64,000 nt of DNA. Source: Melastoma dodecandrum (taxonomy: Eukaryota > Streptophyta > Magnoliopsida > Myrtales > Melastomataceae). The notes below the pieces were generated by a model. It made no database searches, was not told where the DNA came from, and saw only the letters and a program-made list of their open reading frames with translations. Positions 47,075-59,989 of the stretch are shown here, piece by piece. The stretch covers positions 2,418,001 through 2,482,000 of the forward strand of contig JARUPY010000189.1 in assembly GCA_029817715.1 (NCBI GenBank), in the 5' to 3' direction. Made by a program: the position numbers and the translations under genes. Each line of letters opens with the position of its first letter. Position 1 is the stretch's first letter.

Positions 47075-47463
47075 CAGGTCTTGGGGCTAGGAGTTTTCTC
47101 TTTTTTGAGTGAAAACTCTAAGAGCCGCCGTCACCGCTGGATCCAAAGCTCAAGACTCGGGCATCTACTCCGAAAGGGGAGAGGTATGATACGTCCGGCG
47201 TATGCCTTTCGTTTCTAGCTGTCATCATCTACGACTGATGTGGGATAGCGACTAGACTCCACTGGTTTGAGCCGAGGGTGAAGGAGCAACTCTCGAGACT
47301 TCTCTTGGCCAATGGGTAGACGAAGGGGAAGCCAGATCTGAAGGCTTAGTCAGCGAACGGAGGACGGTGTGCACTTGAAGAGATGCAAAATGTTGCGGAC
47401 ACGATGGAGGATGAGCCCGAGCGTATTTGGGGAATCCTTCGATCAGCTCCTGAATCATCTCCT

Positions 47464-49093
47464 TAGGGGCGAGCATAGGTTCCGGGTAAAACCGGGAACC
47501 TGTCGGAACCTGTACCATAGGGTCGGTGTCAGTACAGGTTCTCGAATGGATCGGGTAGGTTCTAGGTTCTAAATTTTACAAAACCGGCGGTACCAAGTAC
47601 GGTTCCAGGTTCTCCCCCCGGAACCAACTCGGAGAACCTGGAACCTAACCTAAATATTACCCAACCCAATATCCTACCCTAAATTTTACCCAACCCAATA
47701 ACCTACCCTAAATTTTACCCAACCCAATTACCTAAATTAAACTTTACCCTACCCCAAACAATTGTCCCGGTTCCTAACCTTTCTATTCCCAGTCTCTCCC
47801 CCCTCTTCACAACGTCTTCATCAAACGGTTCCAGGGGTTACGGTTTCTTACGGTAAGTCAGCTCCTAATATGCTTTTTCCCTTCTTCCCCGCCTTGCCTT
47901 GTCAATTTTTATTTACAATTCTTTCTGGGTTATGATTTTTTGGAGGATTTTAGGGATGGGTTAGGTTGATTGAGCCGTGGGTGATGATTCGGAAGTGATT
48001 AACTTGATAGTTGAAAGGCTGAAGTTTGTTTTACAACGGTTATTTGAGTATTATGAGCATTCTTCTGCCACAGATATGCTTAAAAATGATGTGCTTTCTT
48101 GCAATAAAGTTGTGGAGCATATTGGATCAAGTAGTGGTTCTGCTTTGGATGATAGTTGTGAGATGTATGAGAATCTTTAAGATGGCTACATGAGATACAT
48201 GGAGGAAGAGTTGAATGTAGGAGGTAAATCTGAATTGGAGCGATACTTGGAAGACAAATGTGAAGAGTGTAAGGCTGATTTTGATGTTTTAGGTTGGTGG
48301 AAAAGTAATGCCACAAAGTATTCCATTTTGCCTTGCATTGCGAGGGATATTTTAGCTATCCCCGTATCAACGGTTGCTTCTGAATCTGCTTTTAGTACGT
48401 CGGGCAGTGTGTTGGATTGCTACCGTAGTTCACTAACTCCTAAAGTTGTTGAGGTATTAATATGCGTTCAAGATTGGCTAAGATCCCCTTTATCTCCTAT
48501 TAATATAGAGGAGAACCTGGAAAATGCCGAAAGATATGAATAAGGTATCTTAATTATTTCAATTTGAGTCATGATGTTTTTGTGTATCATTTGCTCACGT
48601 TTTGTTTACATGACTTGTTTATGCAGATTTTGTCAAAATTAATTCAGATATTACGAATGTTTGAAGGCTTTGAGCTTTGGAGACGTTGATCGGGATTGAG
48701 CTTTGGAGGCGTTATCGGATTGTTCGTAGCTCATTTTTGTTATGCGAACTTGTCGAGTTGGTCTTCATTTTGGGACAATTGATTTGGTTTGTGGATATCT
48801 AGCATGTTTTTAGGACTTTTGGTTTGGCTAGTAGATACTTGGCATATTGGTACATAATTGGGATGAATCTATGTATTCTCTGCTACTTTGGTATGCTAAT
48901 TGAAAGTTCTAATAGAAGGCACTGGAACCGGAACCGGTACTGGAACCGGAACCGGAACCGGTAGATTGGTTCCTAGGTAGTTCTTTGAACTACTGGGTAG
49001 GTTCTAGGTTCTAAAATTAAGGAACCGGCCATTACAGGGTAGGTTCCAGGTTCCACGTCCGGAACCTACCCACCCGGAACCTGCTCACCCCTA
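47464..49093 (+). mobile_element. hAT element, 1630 bp, complete ends and perfect 8-bp target duplication
   Basis: Ends are inverted: TAGGGGCGAGCATAGGTTCC on the left and, in reverse complement, TAGGGGTGAGCAGGTTCCGG on the right. CATCTCCT flanks it exactly at 47456-47463 and 49094-49101. Subterminal GGTTCC/GGAACC phrases occur in many copies on both sides. The interior holds only the C-terminal part of a transposase (47977-48543), so it is an internally deleted copy. Confidence 0.9.
47977..48543 (+). pseudogene. hAT transposase C-terminal dimerisation region
   Basis: One frame, with a single TAA at 48178-48180, encodes the hAT C-terminal dimerisation domain: ELERYLEDKCEE, FDVLGWWKSNATKYSILPCI, ARDILAIPVSTVASESAFST and VLICVQDWL. 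This block is diagnostic of Ac/RICESLEEPER proteins. The BED finger and catalytic domain are absent and no proper ATG begins the frame. Confidence 0.85.
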
Positions 49094-49234
49094 CATCTCC
49101 TAGGCCGAGTTCAAGACTGGGTTTGACAGGGTCATTGCAGGAGGAAGCTTTTCCTTGTCTTCCAATTCAGATCGTGGACTCCTACATAATAGGGACGGTC
49201 GGGTCGAGCTGAAGTGATGAGGCTGAGTTTATAT

Positions 49235-49718
49235 TGTTGGAAATTTTTAATAAATATTTTATTTTATTTCTTTTATTTTGTGCTTTTTTAAATTCCTTAG
49301 GTATAATTAATTGTTTTGTTATTTAAAAACGTGTTGTACGTTAATTACGAGACAATGCATGATAGCCCCATTTGGTTTTGAGTGATCTATGAGTTTTTGC
49401 AGCATCTAGATTTTTGTTATTAATGTGGGCTGGACGGCAACTCGTTGTAGGCCAAATGTCGACGGAAGCCCGTGATGGAAGGGGCCGTCACATTTATAAT
49501 TGCGCTAGGTCTTTTCTCCCACTGATGTATGTTAGACAGTTCCATCGGTCGTCTCGTCAGTTCCATCAGTCGTCTCGTTTCTTGCAGATTGTATCTACGG
49601 ATCTCGGCTTCTGCGATTGTTTTGGAGATCATGGCGCAAACAGGTTGGCTTCCGTTTTCTCCCCGTTTGGTGTCCTAAATCGACTGGCGATCTTAATTTG
49701 CGATTAATTTACTAATAT
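49235..49718 (+). repeat. 5' LTR of the copia element
   Basis: It matches 55756-56213. Compared with the 3' copy it holds an extra GCAACTCGTTGTAG-like piece and a duplicated TTCCATCGGTCGTCTCG phrase. The right edge is approximate. Confidence 0.85.
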
Positions 49719-50583
49719 GTGGTACCCGAGCAACCGTACTTTTGATTTGAGATCAACATAGTTTATTTATGAATTCTTGAAATCGATTTAGGGTTTTTTT
49801 AATTAGGGTTCGTCCAAATGCTTTATTTTTATTGGTTGAATTACCAATTGCTCAAATCGATTTAGGTTACGATTTACCTTTAAAAGAAATAAATAAAGGG
49901 GATCAAAATGTGATTCCGCGTGGTATTTATTGTGAAACTGATTTAATAATTTAAAATCTCACTGATGATTGATTCGATTTTATTCAACTGTTCTTGGTTT
50001 CAAAATTTTGACGAGGAGATGATCAGATCTAGGTGTAGGGTTGAATAATATGATTTAATTTTAATTAATTTTTATTTTATTTTATTATCTTTAATATATT
50101 TTATATTATTTTGGATGAAATCACAAATAACAAATTGAGATTACTATGATTTAGTTAAATCCTAAAAGTTCGCTACGGTGAGTTTCGGTCTATAATTATT
50201 AAAATAATAATAATGAAAAGAAACCTTGCCTTATTCACGTGGGATGCGGAAATAGAAATTAAAAAAAAATCCAGATTGTGGAATCGTGGGTTTATAAGTT
50301 TAAAATAATAATAATTCAATTTAAACAAAATAACGTCAAAATTCTTTTAGGTAACGATGCTTTTATTCATCTAATTTATTGTTATCAAGTATTGATTATC
50401 TTGATATTTTTGATTAATTTAATTTTTGATTGCACAAATAATTTTCTAAATATATGTGCATAAAGGAATGGGTGGTTATATTACTCTCGGCCATTTGTGG
50501 ATAAATTGTGCTGAGTTGTTTTTTAATTCTTGTGACTGGGCAACATATTATTTTATGTGAGTAAATATGTGGGGTGACTTCAT

Positions 50584-50813
50584 ATTTGTGCTGTAAACGT
50601 TTGGCTGCCAAAGTGGCTTGATTATAGTTACTGGTGAGTTGTCTCACAGGCATGTGCATTTAGGGTAAGCGGCTTTCGGATTTGTGCTTTGGTTATTTGG
50701 TTGCCAAAGCGAATCGATCTGAGTGAAAGCCGAAGTTTCTAACGATCGTACATGTTCTCAGTAAGTGATATTTCTCATATTTGTGGTTTGAGTGCTTGGC
50801 TGCTAAAGTGGCT
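50584..50813 (+). repeat. Three spaced copies of a ~35-bp motif in the copia leader
   Basis: ATTTGTG, a variable part, then TTGGCTGCCAAAGTGGCT-like sequence occurs at 50584-50620, 50680-50711 and 50779-50813, at intervals of about 96-99 bp, between the 5' LTR and gag. Confidence 0.7.
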
Positions 50814-50961
50814 CACTCGAAGTGACATGTGAGATTTTCTTGGATTTGTTGAGGATTACTAGAGTGTCTTGACTTTGCTGGTGTGGGGTTTTTCTGCCCA
50901 AAGGTGTTCAATTTTCTGCATTTGGCGTTGTTTGAGATTCTCTAGTTGATAGTCTAACTAA

Positions 50962-51770
50962 TTGACTATTACAATTTTTTGTTTACTCATATATTGTTGC
51001 CTTTTGTTTTCAGTCACTCTTACTTTGAACAATGCTGGTGTTGGTGTTGTTGAGGTCCTGAATGGATCGAATTATAATAAATGGAAGGACAAACTTCTGT
51101 ATGCCCTGGGATTTGTCAATCCGGATCTTGCTTTGAGTGTGGATCGCCCTGCTCTACTTACAGAGGCTAGTACTCCAATGAAAACAGAGTATTTTAGCAA
51201 GTGGGAGCATTCAAATTATATGAGCCTTCTAGCCATGAGGAGATCTATCTCAGAACATCTGTTAAGTGGGCTTCCCGAGACTGCTACTGCTAGGGAGTTG
51301 CTCACTGTTCTTGGGAAAAGCTACCTTGTACCCGATATGGCTGAATCTAATGTCCTTATGAAAAAGTTGACGAGTATGTCTTATGATAATGTGGGAGGAG
51401 TGGGAGACTACATCCTGAAAATGGTTTCCCTCTAGTTCAAACTGAAAAACCTTGAAATTCCTCTGCCATATAAGTTAATTATTCTTCATGCTCTCAATTC
51501 CTTGCCTCCGAATTTCTCTCAAATCAAAACCGCTTTTATCATTTAAAATGAGAGTTGAACTGTCAATGATCTGATTAGTAAGTGTATGACGGTAAAGGAA
51601 AAACTTAAGAGGGAGAAGCGTAAGAATGCTTTCTTTATGTCTTCCTCTAGATCTCCTTTCTTAAAGGATAACAAGCATTCCAAGCGTTTTCACCCCAGCC
51701 CTTCTAAGAATAGGGCTTTAAGAGGTATGGTCACGATCAGAGTGAGGGAGGTACTAAGGTTGTTTTAAGA
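50962..51770 (+). pseudogene. copia gag, disrupted
   Basis: The frame from about 50962 encodes VEVLNGSNYNKWKDKLLYAL and LLTVLGKSYLVPDMAESNVL, typical copia Gag. Stops occur at about 51433-51435 and again near 51545. The Lys-rich end (51586-51768) continues toward the knuckle. The protein would form the nucleocapsid particle. Confidence 0.85.
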
Positions 51771-51775
51771 AAGAT

Positions 51776-54700
51776 GACAAATGCTTCTATTGTCAAAAGC
51801 TGGGACCTCTAAAGAAAGATTGTTTTAAGCTAAAGGCTCGACTTGAGCAAAACAAGTCTGGAGGTAACTCATCTGTTTTTTGTCTGTTTTGAGTCAAATC
51901 TAGTTGATGTCACATCTAGCTCTTGGTGGATTAATAGTGGTGCTTCTGTGCACGTTACTATGACATTGCAGGGGTTCAAGAGCATAAGGAAATCAAGTGA
52001 GATGGAGTCAAAACTTAAAGTGGGAAACGATATTGAAGTCAAAGTCGAGTCCATAGAAGTTGTCCATCTTGTTCTAGAGTCAAATTATGTTCTCATGTTG
52101 AAAAATATCTTTTACGTTCCCACTATTAGACGAAACTTTATTTCTATTTCAGCTTTGAAATCCAGCGGTTACTCTTTTCTTTTCGAACGAGGTTCAGTCC
52201 AATTGTCTTTCAATTCCCAGATTGTTGGTTCTGGAATTTTAAATAATGGATTATTCCAATTGTTTTTTACTCATACTCCTTTCTAAAACTTTTCTATTGA
52301 GTCGAGTTCCTCCAAGAGATCTTTGTCTGTTGAAAATTCTTGTCTGTTGAAAATTCTTGTCTGTTGTGGCATAAACGCTTAGGTCACATATCGAGAGAAA
52401 GAATTCAAAGATTAGTTAAAAGTGAAATTTTACATTCTCTTGATTTTAGTGATATTGAAATTTGTGTTGATTGCATTAAAGGTAAATTCACAAAGTCTAA
52501 GAAGTAAGGATCGACTCGTAGCTCAGAACTTTTAGAAAACATTCACACTGATATATGGACCTTATCCTACTACCATGTGTGGAAACAAATATTTTATAAC
52601 ATTCATCGATGATTTTTCTCGGTATGGCTATCTTTATTTCATTAAAGAGAAGTCAGAACCTCTTGACAAATTTAGAGTCATTAAGACCGAAGTCGAGCAG
52701 TAGTTAAAGAAAGTCATTAAGGTAGTACGGTCTGATCGTGGTAGTGAGTACTATGGTAGACATGATGGTTCTGGATAACAAAATGGGACCGTAGCTAAGT
52801 ACTTACAGGAATGTGGGATTGTTCCGCAGTATACCATGCCTTATATGCCCGAACAAAATGGTGTGGCCGAAAGGTGGAATCACACCCTTATGGACATGAT
52901 GACAAGCATGACGAGTAGGTCTAACCTACAGAGTTTTCTGTGGTGTGAAGTGCTTAGATCTGCTTTATACATCCTTAATAGTATTCCTTCAAAATCTATT
53001 TCTAAAACACCTTTCGAAATTTGGACTGGTCATAAACCTAGCCTTAATCATCTTCGTGTGTGGGGGTGTCCTGCTGGGGTGAAAATTTTCAATCCCAATA
53101 TGAGTAAAATTGATCCAAAGACTACTCATTGTTTTTTCATTGGATATCCTAATAGGTGTAAAGGGTACAGGTTCTATTGTCCTAGTCGTGTGAGGACAGT
53201 GATTGACTCTATGAATGCAAAGTTCTTGGAGATTGATGTTGCTGATGATGTTAGTACTGGTGTTGATGGTACTGACACTTTTGAGCAGAATGAGAGAGTG
53301 TTTTTTTCCTCTCCCTATCCCACGTAATGATGTGTCTATTGTGCCCAGTGACGTTGTTGAACATCCTGTTATTAATGGTTCCTCTACACAGCTTAGCTCT
53401 TCTTCACAAGATACTTCTCATGAAGTTCCTGTTAGAAGGTCTGTTAGACAAAGACGACCCGCTATTAGTGATGACTATGTTTGTTATCTTGGGGAATCTG
53501 ATGTTAATCTGACAAATCCTTTAAGTTATCAGGATGCTGTTGATGATTCCCGTAGCAGTATGTGGCTTGATGCTATGCGAGATGAAATGTTTTCTATGTC
53601 ACATAATGGTGTGTGGGAGCTTGTGGATTTACCCGATGATCATCGTCCAATTGGGTGTAAATGGGTGTTCAAGACTAAGCGGGGTGCCAATGGAAAGGTG
53701 GATCACCATAAGACGAGGTTAGTGGCGAAAGGGTTTACCCAGTAACCAGGCATTGATTATACCGACACCTTATCTCCCGTTTCTTCTACGGATGGTTTTC
53801 GCATTTTTATGGCCTTGGTTGCACATTATGATCTTGAACTACATCAGATGGACGTTAAGACTGCATTTCTAAATGGTAGTCTTGAAGAGGATGTTTATAT
53901 TGACCAGCCAAAGGGCTTTGAGGAAATTGATAAGGAGAACATGGTCTGTAAACTTAAAAAGTCCATCTATGGTCTAAAACAGGCATCTCATCAGTGGTAC
54001 TTGAAATTTGATGAAGTAGTGACTTCTTTTGATTTTGTTGAGAACAAAGTAGATCATTGTATCTACTTAAAGATTAGTGGGAAAAATATATTTTTCTAGT
54101 CTAGTATGTTGACAATATCTTCCTTGCTAGCAGTGATGTTGGTTTGCTGCATGAAACTAAAATAATGTTGATAATGTCTTTTGATATGAAAGACCTCGGG
54201 GAGGCGTCCTTTGTTCTCGGGATAGATTTACGCCGAGATAGATCCCATGGGCTATTAGAACTCTCTCAGAGAGCATATATTAACCCAGTGATCAAGCATT
54301 TTGAGATGGAGGGTTGTAAGTCCAGTGTTGCGCCTGTACAAAAGGGGGACAAATTCAGTAAAATCAGTATCCCAAGAATGACTTCGAAATGGAGTCGATG
54401 TTAAATGTACCTTATGCTAGTGTCGTTGGGAGTTTAATGTATGCGCAGGTATGCACTAGGCCAGATATTACATTTACAGTGAGTGTTCTTAGCAGATATC
54501 AGTCTAATCCAGGTCCCAATCACTAAATGGCTGCCAAAAAAGGCATGAGGTATCTGAAGGGGACACATGATTATATATTCTGATTTTGGGACATGTCTAG
54601 ATGATAGCAAATCTACTCTAGGATATATATTCATGATGGCTGGAGGGGCAATTTCTTAGAAAGTGTGAAACAAACTATGACAGCTTCTTCCACTACGCAA

Positions 54701-55010
54701 GCAAAGTTTGTGGCATGTTATGGGGCGGTGACACACGTTATTTGGCTTAAAAACTTCATATCAGGGCTTGTGGTTGTTGATTCTATATGCAGACCACTGA
54801 GAGTATTTTGTGATAACAGCGCGGCTGTGGTGTTATCAAAGAACAATAAGAGTTCTAGTGGTTCGAAGTACATAGAGATCAAATATCTCGTTGTCAGGGA
54901 TCATGTAAAGAAAGGGATGTTGAGATTGAGCACATCCGCACTGACGCGATGATTGCAGACCCACTAACCAAGGGACTACCACCTGGAATTTTTCAGGTTC
55001 ATGATACTAG
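51776..55010 (+). pseudogene. copia pol (protease, integrase, reverse transcriptase, RNase H), disrupted
   Basis: In order: a CCHC knuckle (CFYCQKLGPLKKDC, near 51788; the His is replaced by Leu/Lys); protease-like WWINSGASVHVT (51921), where the catalytic Asp of the usual D-S/T-G is Asn; an HHCC-type pre-integrase region; integrase with FIDDFSRYGYLYF (52600-52640) and PYMPEQNGVAERW (52840); reverse transcriptase with HQMDVKTAFLNG (53845) and KSIYGLKQASHQWY (53960); and RNase H with VFCDNSAAVVLS (54803). Several stops and shifts are visible, for example TAG near 52504-52506 (integrase) and TAA near 53743. It cannot make a full polyprotein. Confidence 0.9.
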
Positions 55011-55755
55011 TATGGAGGTGGTAGAGTCTTTTGATGTACTTGGTTAGTGGGAGTCTTTGTTTTAATGGCTTTGACATCAATGTTGCTGTATGATTTGAGA
55101 CATTTGATAGTTTCAATATTATATGATGATCATCTGTTATTCATTTTGTTAAATGTTACATGTGCACATGTTTGAAAGTATCAAGACCTAGTGTTTATCT
55201 TGAGTATGACGGTTTTGTCAAACTAGTATGTATCTGATGACACCATTAAGTTTCTCGCCGGTTTTTATGTTTGAGAAATTAGGGGAATTAGTGCCAATTT
55301 ATTTCATCCGGCTTCTTAGAGGCATTAAGGTCACGGATGGGTACTCTGATTTCACTGAGGTATTCAGGTTACAGAGTTTTTCTCTGATTTCAGTGAAATA
55401 TAAAGGTTACAGAGGGATTTTCCTAACTTCTGTGAAGTATAAAGGTTACAGGAAAATTTATAGGACGGACCGAAAATAACATCATTATGATCACCATTGA
55501 GAGATGTTGTTTTCGGCTACACCGTCACATTGACCTATTAATGTTGGAGTTGTGGATGCCCGTGATCATGGTTGTCCAATGTTGTTAAATGATGTGACGA
55601 CGACCATGATTCGGTGTTAGCGACTTTAATGGTTGTTTTGAGATGTTGTCCTGGATATTGTTTACTATGATATGCCCATATCTGTGTATAGCCCGAGAGT
55701 CATTTTAAAACTAAATGTTTTGGACTTTTGAAATTAATCATAGCCAGTTGGAGAA

Positions 55756-56213
55756 TGTTGGAAATTTTTTATAAATATTTTATTTTATTTCTTTTATTTT
55801 GTCTTTTTAATTCTTTTGGGCTATAATTAATTGTTTTGTTTTTTAAAAAACGGGTTGTATGTTAATTACCAGACAATGCATGATTGCCCTTTTGGTTTTA
55901 GGTGATCTATAGGCTTTTGCGGCACTTCAGTTTTGTTATTGATGTGGGCTGGACGGGCCAAATGTCGACGAAACCCCATGATGAAAGGGCCCGTCACATT
56001 TATAATAGTGCAAGGTCCCCTCTTCCAATGATGTATCGTTAGACAGTTCCATTGGTCGTCTCGTCAGGAGGGAGGGGGAGACCTAGGGCACCGAATCTCG
56101 GCTTACGCGATTGTTTTGGAGATCATGGCGCAAATAGGTACACTTCTGTTTTGTCCCTATTTTGTGTCCTAAATTGACTGCGAAGATCTTGGTTTGCGAT
56201 TAATTTGCTAATA
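55756..56213 (+). repeat. 3' LTR of the copia element
   Basis: Begins TGTTGGAAATTTTT right after a purine-rich GTTGGAGAA and ends near CTAATATA. It is homologous to the 5' LTR with many differences, including a GGAGGGAGGGGGAGACC insertion. Confidence 0.85.
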
Positions 56214-57300
56214 TATACGAGCGGGGGGTCGCCTCAGGATGTCTCAGTCGCCGTAGCCCAAAGTGTTGAAGGGAGCGGATGATTTGTCAGCTACCCTGGG
56301 AGGAGAGCTCACTGTTTGGAGGAGGAGCATTTAGAGCACTGGTTTGGTCGACTATCGCTATGAACCATCATCGTCTCTCAAAATTTATGTCTTTCCCTGA
56401 AAACTTCCCCAAGCTTGTGTTGTTTTTTGTCCCCAAGCTTCTCTCCCTTTTTTTTCGGAATGTATTCACCGTGAATTGCTGAAAAGTGGTTAAACATTGG
56501 ATACCATCACTATGGCCGTGTCAATTCGAAGTTGTACCGGTGATCGCACATTAGCTACACAAACTAAAAGAATCAAAAGTAGATAAACTGATTAAAATTG
56601 GAGAAAGACCAAAGGGAAGAGATTATCGGGATGGGCAATGTCATGATGAAGAAGCAAACTACAGCTATGGCAGGAAACAAACTAAGGCTGACGAGCGAAA
56701 CGGGAGGCTCGATCGGCCGGGACACATCCTGAAATATAATCTACTTAAATTCTTCTTTTTCTTCTTTCTTGAAGCTTTTCTCTCATACCTTAGTTTGTCT
56801 CCCTTTTTGTGTCGCTCCTCCCCTTCTCATTTTCCTCAAAGTGTCCCTCCTCAAGCCTGTGTGTCATTCCTTCTCACAAGAACATGTTTTTTATAGCCTT
56901 GATTTGCTTTGTTAAGATTTTATTTTTCTTTTTATTATTTATGGTAAGAATTTTTTGTAACACCTATCCAAAGAACAAAATATTCTTGTTTCATTTTGTT
57001 TGATCATTTGGGATTTTTGGTGATTTTTGCCATTTTTCAATTTTTTTAATTTTTTAAAAAAATTGGAATATCAACAAACATTAATTTGTTTTTTTTTTGT
57101 CTACTTCAGATTTTAATTACCAATGGTGTGATTGTTGAAAATATTGAACTGGGTGTTATCCGATGGTGGTTGAGTCTTTTTAGTAATTTTATTTTTCTGT
57201 TTGTCCTTGGCGAGGCATTGTTTTTAGATTCCGTTTGCATCAAACTCTCTAGAAAACATGCATGTTTAATTTAGATTTACATTTAACTTATGCAGATATT
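56214..57300. other. Spacer with no supported gene
   Basis: Short frames only, hydrophobic and without recognisable domains; possibly the decayed 5' part of the hAT locus that follows. Confidence 0.4.
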
Positions 57301-57379
57301 TTGGCCACACGAGTGTAGCTTTCAATCGAGAGACAAAATTACAGTGTCGGGAGAAAGTTCTTCACGTGCTGCAAATGCA

Positions 57380-59620
57380 CTAAAACTCAAGGCTCTAAGG
57401 GAAGATGGAGACTAGGAGCATGGCGTTGCTATTGATAGCAATTTCAGGATCGTTAAATCCAAGAATTGTGAGAAAGTGGTGAGTGGAAGCATATACATGC
57501 TAAAGCTTCATCTCGCTGGAACAAATAAAGGCATGGAGGCTTGTAGAGCAGTCCCTAATGATGTGCAAAGGAAGATGATGGAGGTTGTTTGTACATTACA
57601 GAAAAGATTGATTAAGAAGTCAAAGTTATATTCTTTGATGATGGGCAAGCAAGCATGAACCAATAGCTAGATAATTCCTCACAACCTGGAAAGAATCTCT
57701 TCAAAAGAAGTGTTAGCTCTCAAACAATTAGTACCATTTTCAAGAACAAGCTTAGAGAGGAGGCTTGTGAAGCAATTGCCTCTTTCTTCTACAACAATGC
57801 CATTTCCTTCATTGTGGAAAAGAGTGAAGAATTCCATATGATGTTTAAACTGGTTGCGTGACACGGACTTGGGTTCAAGCCGCCTTCTTACCATGAGATT
57901 CGATTTAAGTATTTGAAGCAGCAAGTTAATTTGTCTAAAGAGGCTATCTAGAAGCATAAGAATCGGTGGAAAAACTTTGGATGTTCTATCGTGACTGATG
58001 GATGGATTGACGAGTGATGAAGAACTATTCTGAATTTTCTAGTTGATAGCCCAAACCTTTTTTTTAAATCCATCAACGCCTCTTACATTTGTAAGACTGC
58101 TCATAACCTTTATAAGATGATTGACGGGGTTGTTGAGGAGGTTGGAAGAATGTTATCCAGATTGTCACAGATAATGCAACAAATTACAAGGCTATGGGGG
58201 AGCTATTGATGGATAAAAGGAAGAATCAACATTGGGCTCCTTTAGCTGCTCATTGCATTGATCTAATGTTGGAAGACTTCAAGAAGAAATAATCGATTCA
58301 AATGGAGACTATCTCAAGTGGAAAGAAGATAATAACTTACATTTATTGAAAGAACATAACTCATTTCGATGTTACAAAGCTTCACCAATGGAAAGGATTT
58401 AGTGAGACCAACTGCGACTCATCTTGCTACTGCATATCTCACTTTGGGATGCTTTAATAACAACAAAGGAGCTTTGTGAGGATGTTTGCTTCTGATCAGT
58501 AGAAGGCCAACCAATGATGAGAAACATCTTGAAGATGTGATTACAGATAAGACATTTTGGAAGAACGTTGTCATTTGTCCAAGTGGTGCATTTCCCTTGA
58601 TGGTTAATTTTGATGAGAAGCCAACAATGAGATTTATTTATGAGAAGATGGATAAAGCTAAAGAAAGGATCCAGAGTGTCTTCAATGGAGTCAAAAAAAG
58701 GTACATATGATTATTTTTATTTTATTTCCTAGATAATTCAGAAACTAAATATGTTTATCATTTTAATTGTTTAGCTATCTACTTTAGGGAAGTCATTGAT
58801 CGATGTCGGGAAGCTAGATGCATAAGCCTCTTCATGCAGCATGCTATAATTTGAACCCTAAACTGCATTATAATTCCGGGTTCAAAGCAGAGTATGAATG
58901 AAAAAGGATTATATGATTGCTTGCAAAGGATTGCGGGAGATGTTAAAGAAATATCCAATTGATTCCCAACTTGAGGAGTTTAAAAGCAAGTCTGAGATAT
59001 TTGAAAGTATAGTTTCTACCAAAGCACTTAATATCAAAACACCGACACAATGGTGGAATCTTATGAGAGTCATTATTTAGAGTTGCAGAAATTTGCTATT
59101 CATATGCCAAGCCTGACATGCAGCTCCTCTGGATACGAGAGAAATTGAAGTGCTTTTGAGATGGTAACTTTTACATTAAAACCATTTTATTTAATTTAAA
59201 GTTCTTAGTTAATTGAAGTTGACTAGATGATATACTTGTTTTCTTGTGTTTGTTTAGGTCCATACAAAAAGAAGAAATCATTTAAGGTAGAGAAATTATG
59301 AGTAATGTGGTTTTTGTGATGGCTCACTCGAGGTTGAGAAAGAATAAGCAAACAAGGACGCTCAAGGAATATGATATTGATGACCTTCCCTTAGGTGATG
59401 AATGGTTCTTTGACGCTGAAGATGCGGAAAATTTTTTATCAGAAGATTGAGGCTACAAATGAAGACGTAGTGCGAGTTAGAGATGAAGATGGAGCTAGTA
59501 GTATTGGTGATGATGATTTGCAGATTCCAAGCTTTGAAATGATGAATTCAATGAGGAAAATGAAGATGATATGGCTGAGCAGGGAGATGATTATTTTGAT
59601 CAAAACCTAAATGCTTTGTG
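57380..59620 (+). pseudogene. hAT transposase relic, BED finger plus DUF659-type core
   Basis: The + strand has a BED-type finger region (VKSKNCEKVVSGSIYMLKLHLAGT, about 57450-57520), CRAVPNDVQRKMMEVV, then, after shifts, SYHEIRFKYLKQQVN, IVTDGWIDE, IVTDNATNYKAMGELLMDKRK and AAHCIDLMLEDF (about 57890-58290). The end (VICPSGAFPLMV, FIYEKMDKAKERI, 58560-58690) and an acidic tail follow to 59610. The order fits DUF659-type hAT proteins. At least six stops or shifts are present. Confidence 0.8.
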
Positions 59621-59989
59621 GATCCTTAAATGGTTTTTGTTATGCTTTTATGACTTATCACTTTAGTGAACTTTAAAAAGTCTTTTAGACATTTATGGCC
59701 TGTTTTGTTTGTGAGCCTATGTGTGGTTGTTGATCTTGTCATGCACTTTAATTTTATGAGTATGGATTTGTCCCTTTGTGTTATTGATTTGATTTGCTAT
59801 TTGTTACCATGTATGCATACATATATGTGTTCAATTTATAATTTTATAAATTTTTCCAATTTCACTTACGATTCTACTAGTTACAATCTTGCAGCCCCCT
59901 CCCGATCTTGCGCATGATCTCGATTTTAACAACCTTGGATATATATATTTTATGATATGCTTTATTGATAAAGATTGGATCTTACAGAA

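Larger units (their letters stand above)
49235..56213 (+). mobile_element. Ty1/copia retrotransposon, nearly complete, decayed
   Basis: Two long direct repeats, 49235 to about 49718 and 55756 to about 56213, are the LTRs; both begin TGTTGGAAATTTTT and share long phrases such as GATTGTTTTGGAGATCATGG. They differ by many substitutions and indels. Between them, in + order, are gag, zinc knuckle, protease, integrase, reverse transcriptase and RNase H, the Ty1/copia order. In-frame stops and shifts interrupt each part. A primer-binding-like TGGTACCCGAGC follows the 5' LTR. Target duplications were not resolved. Confidence 0.92.
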
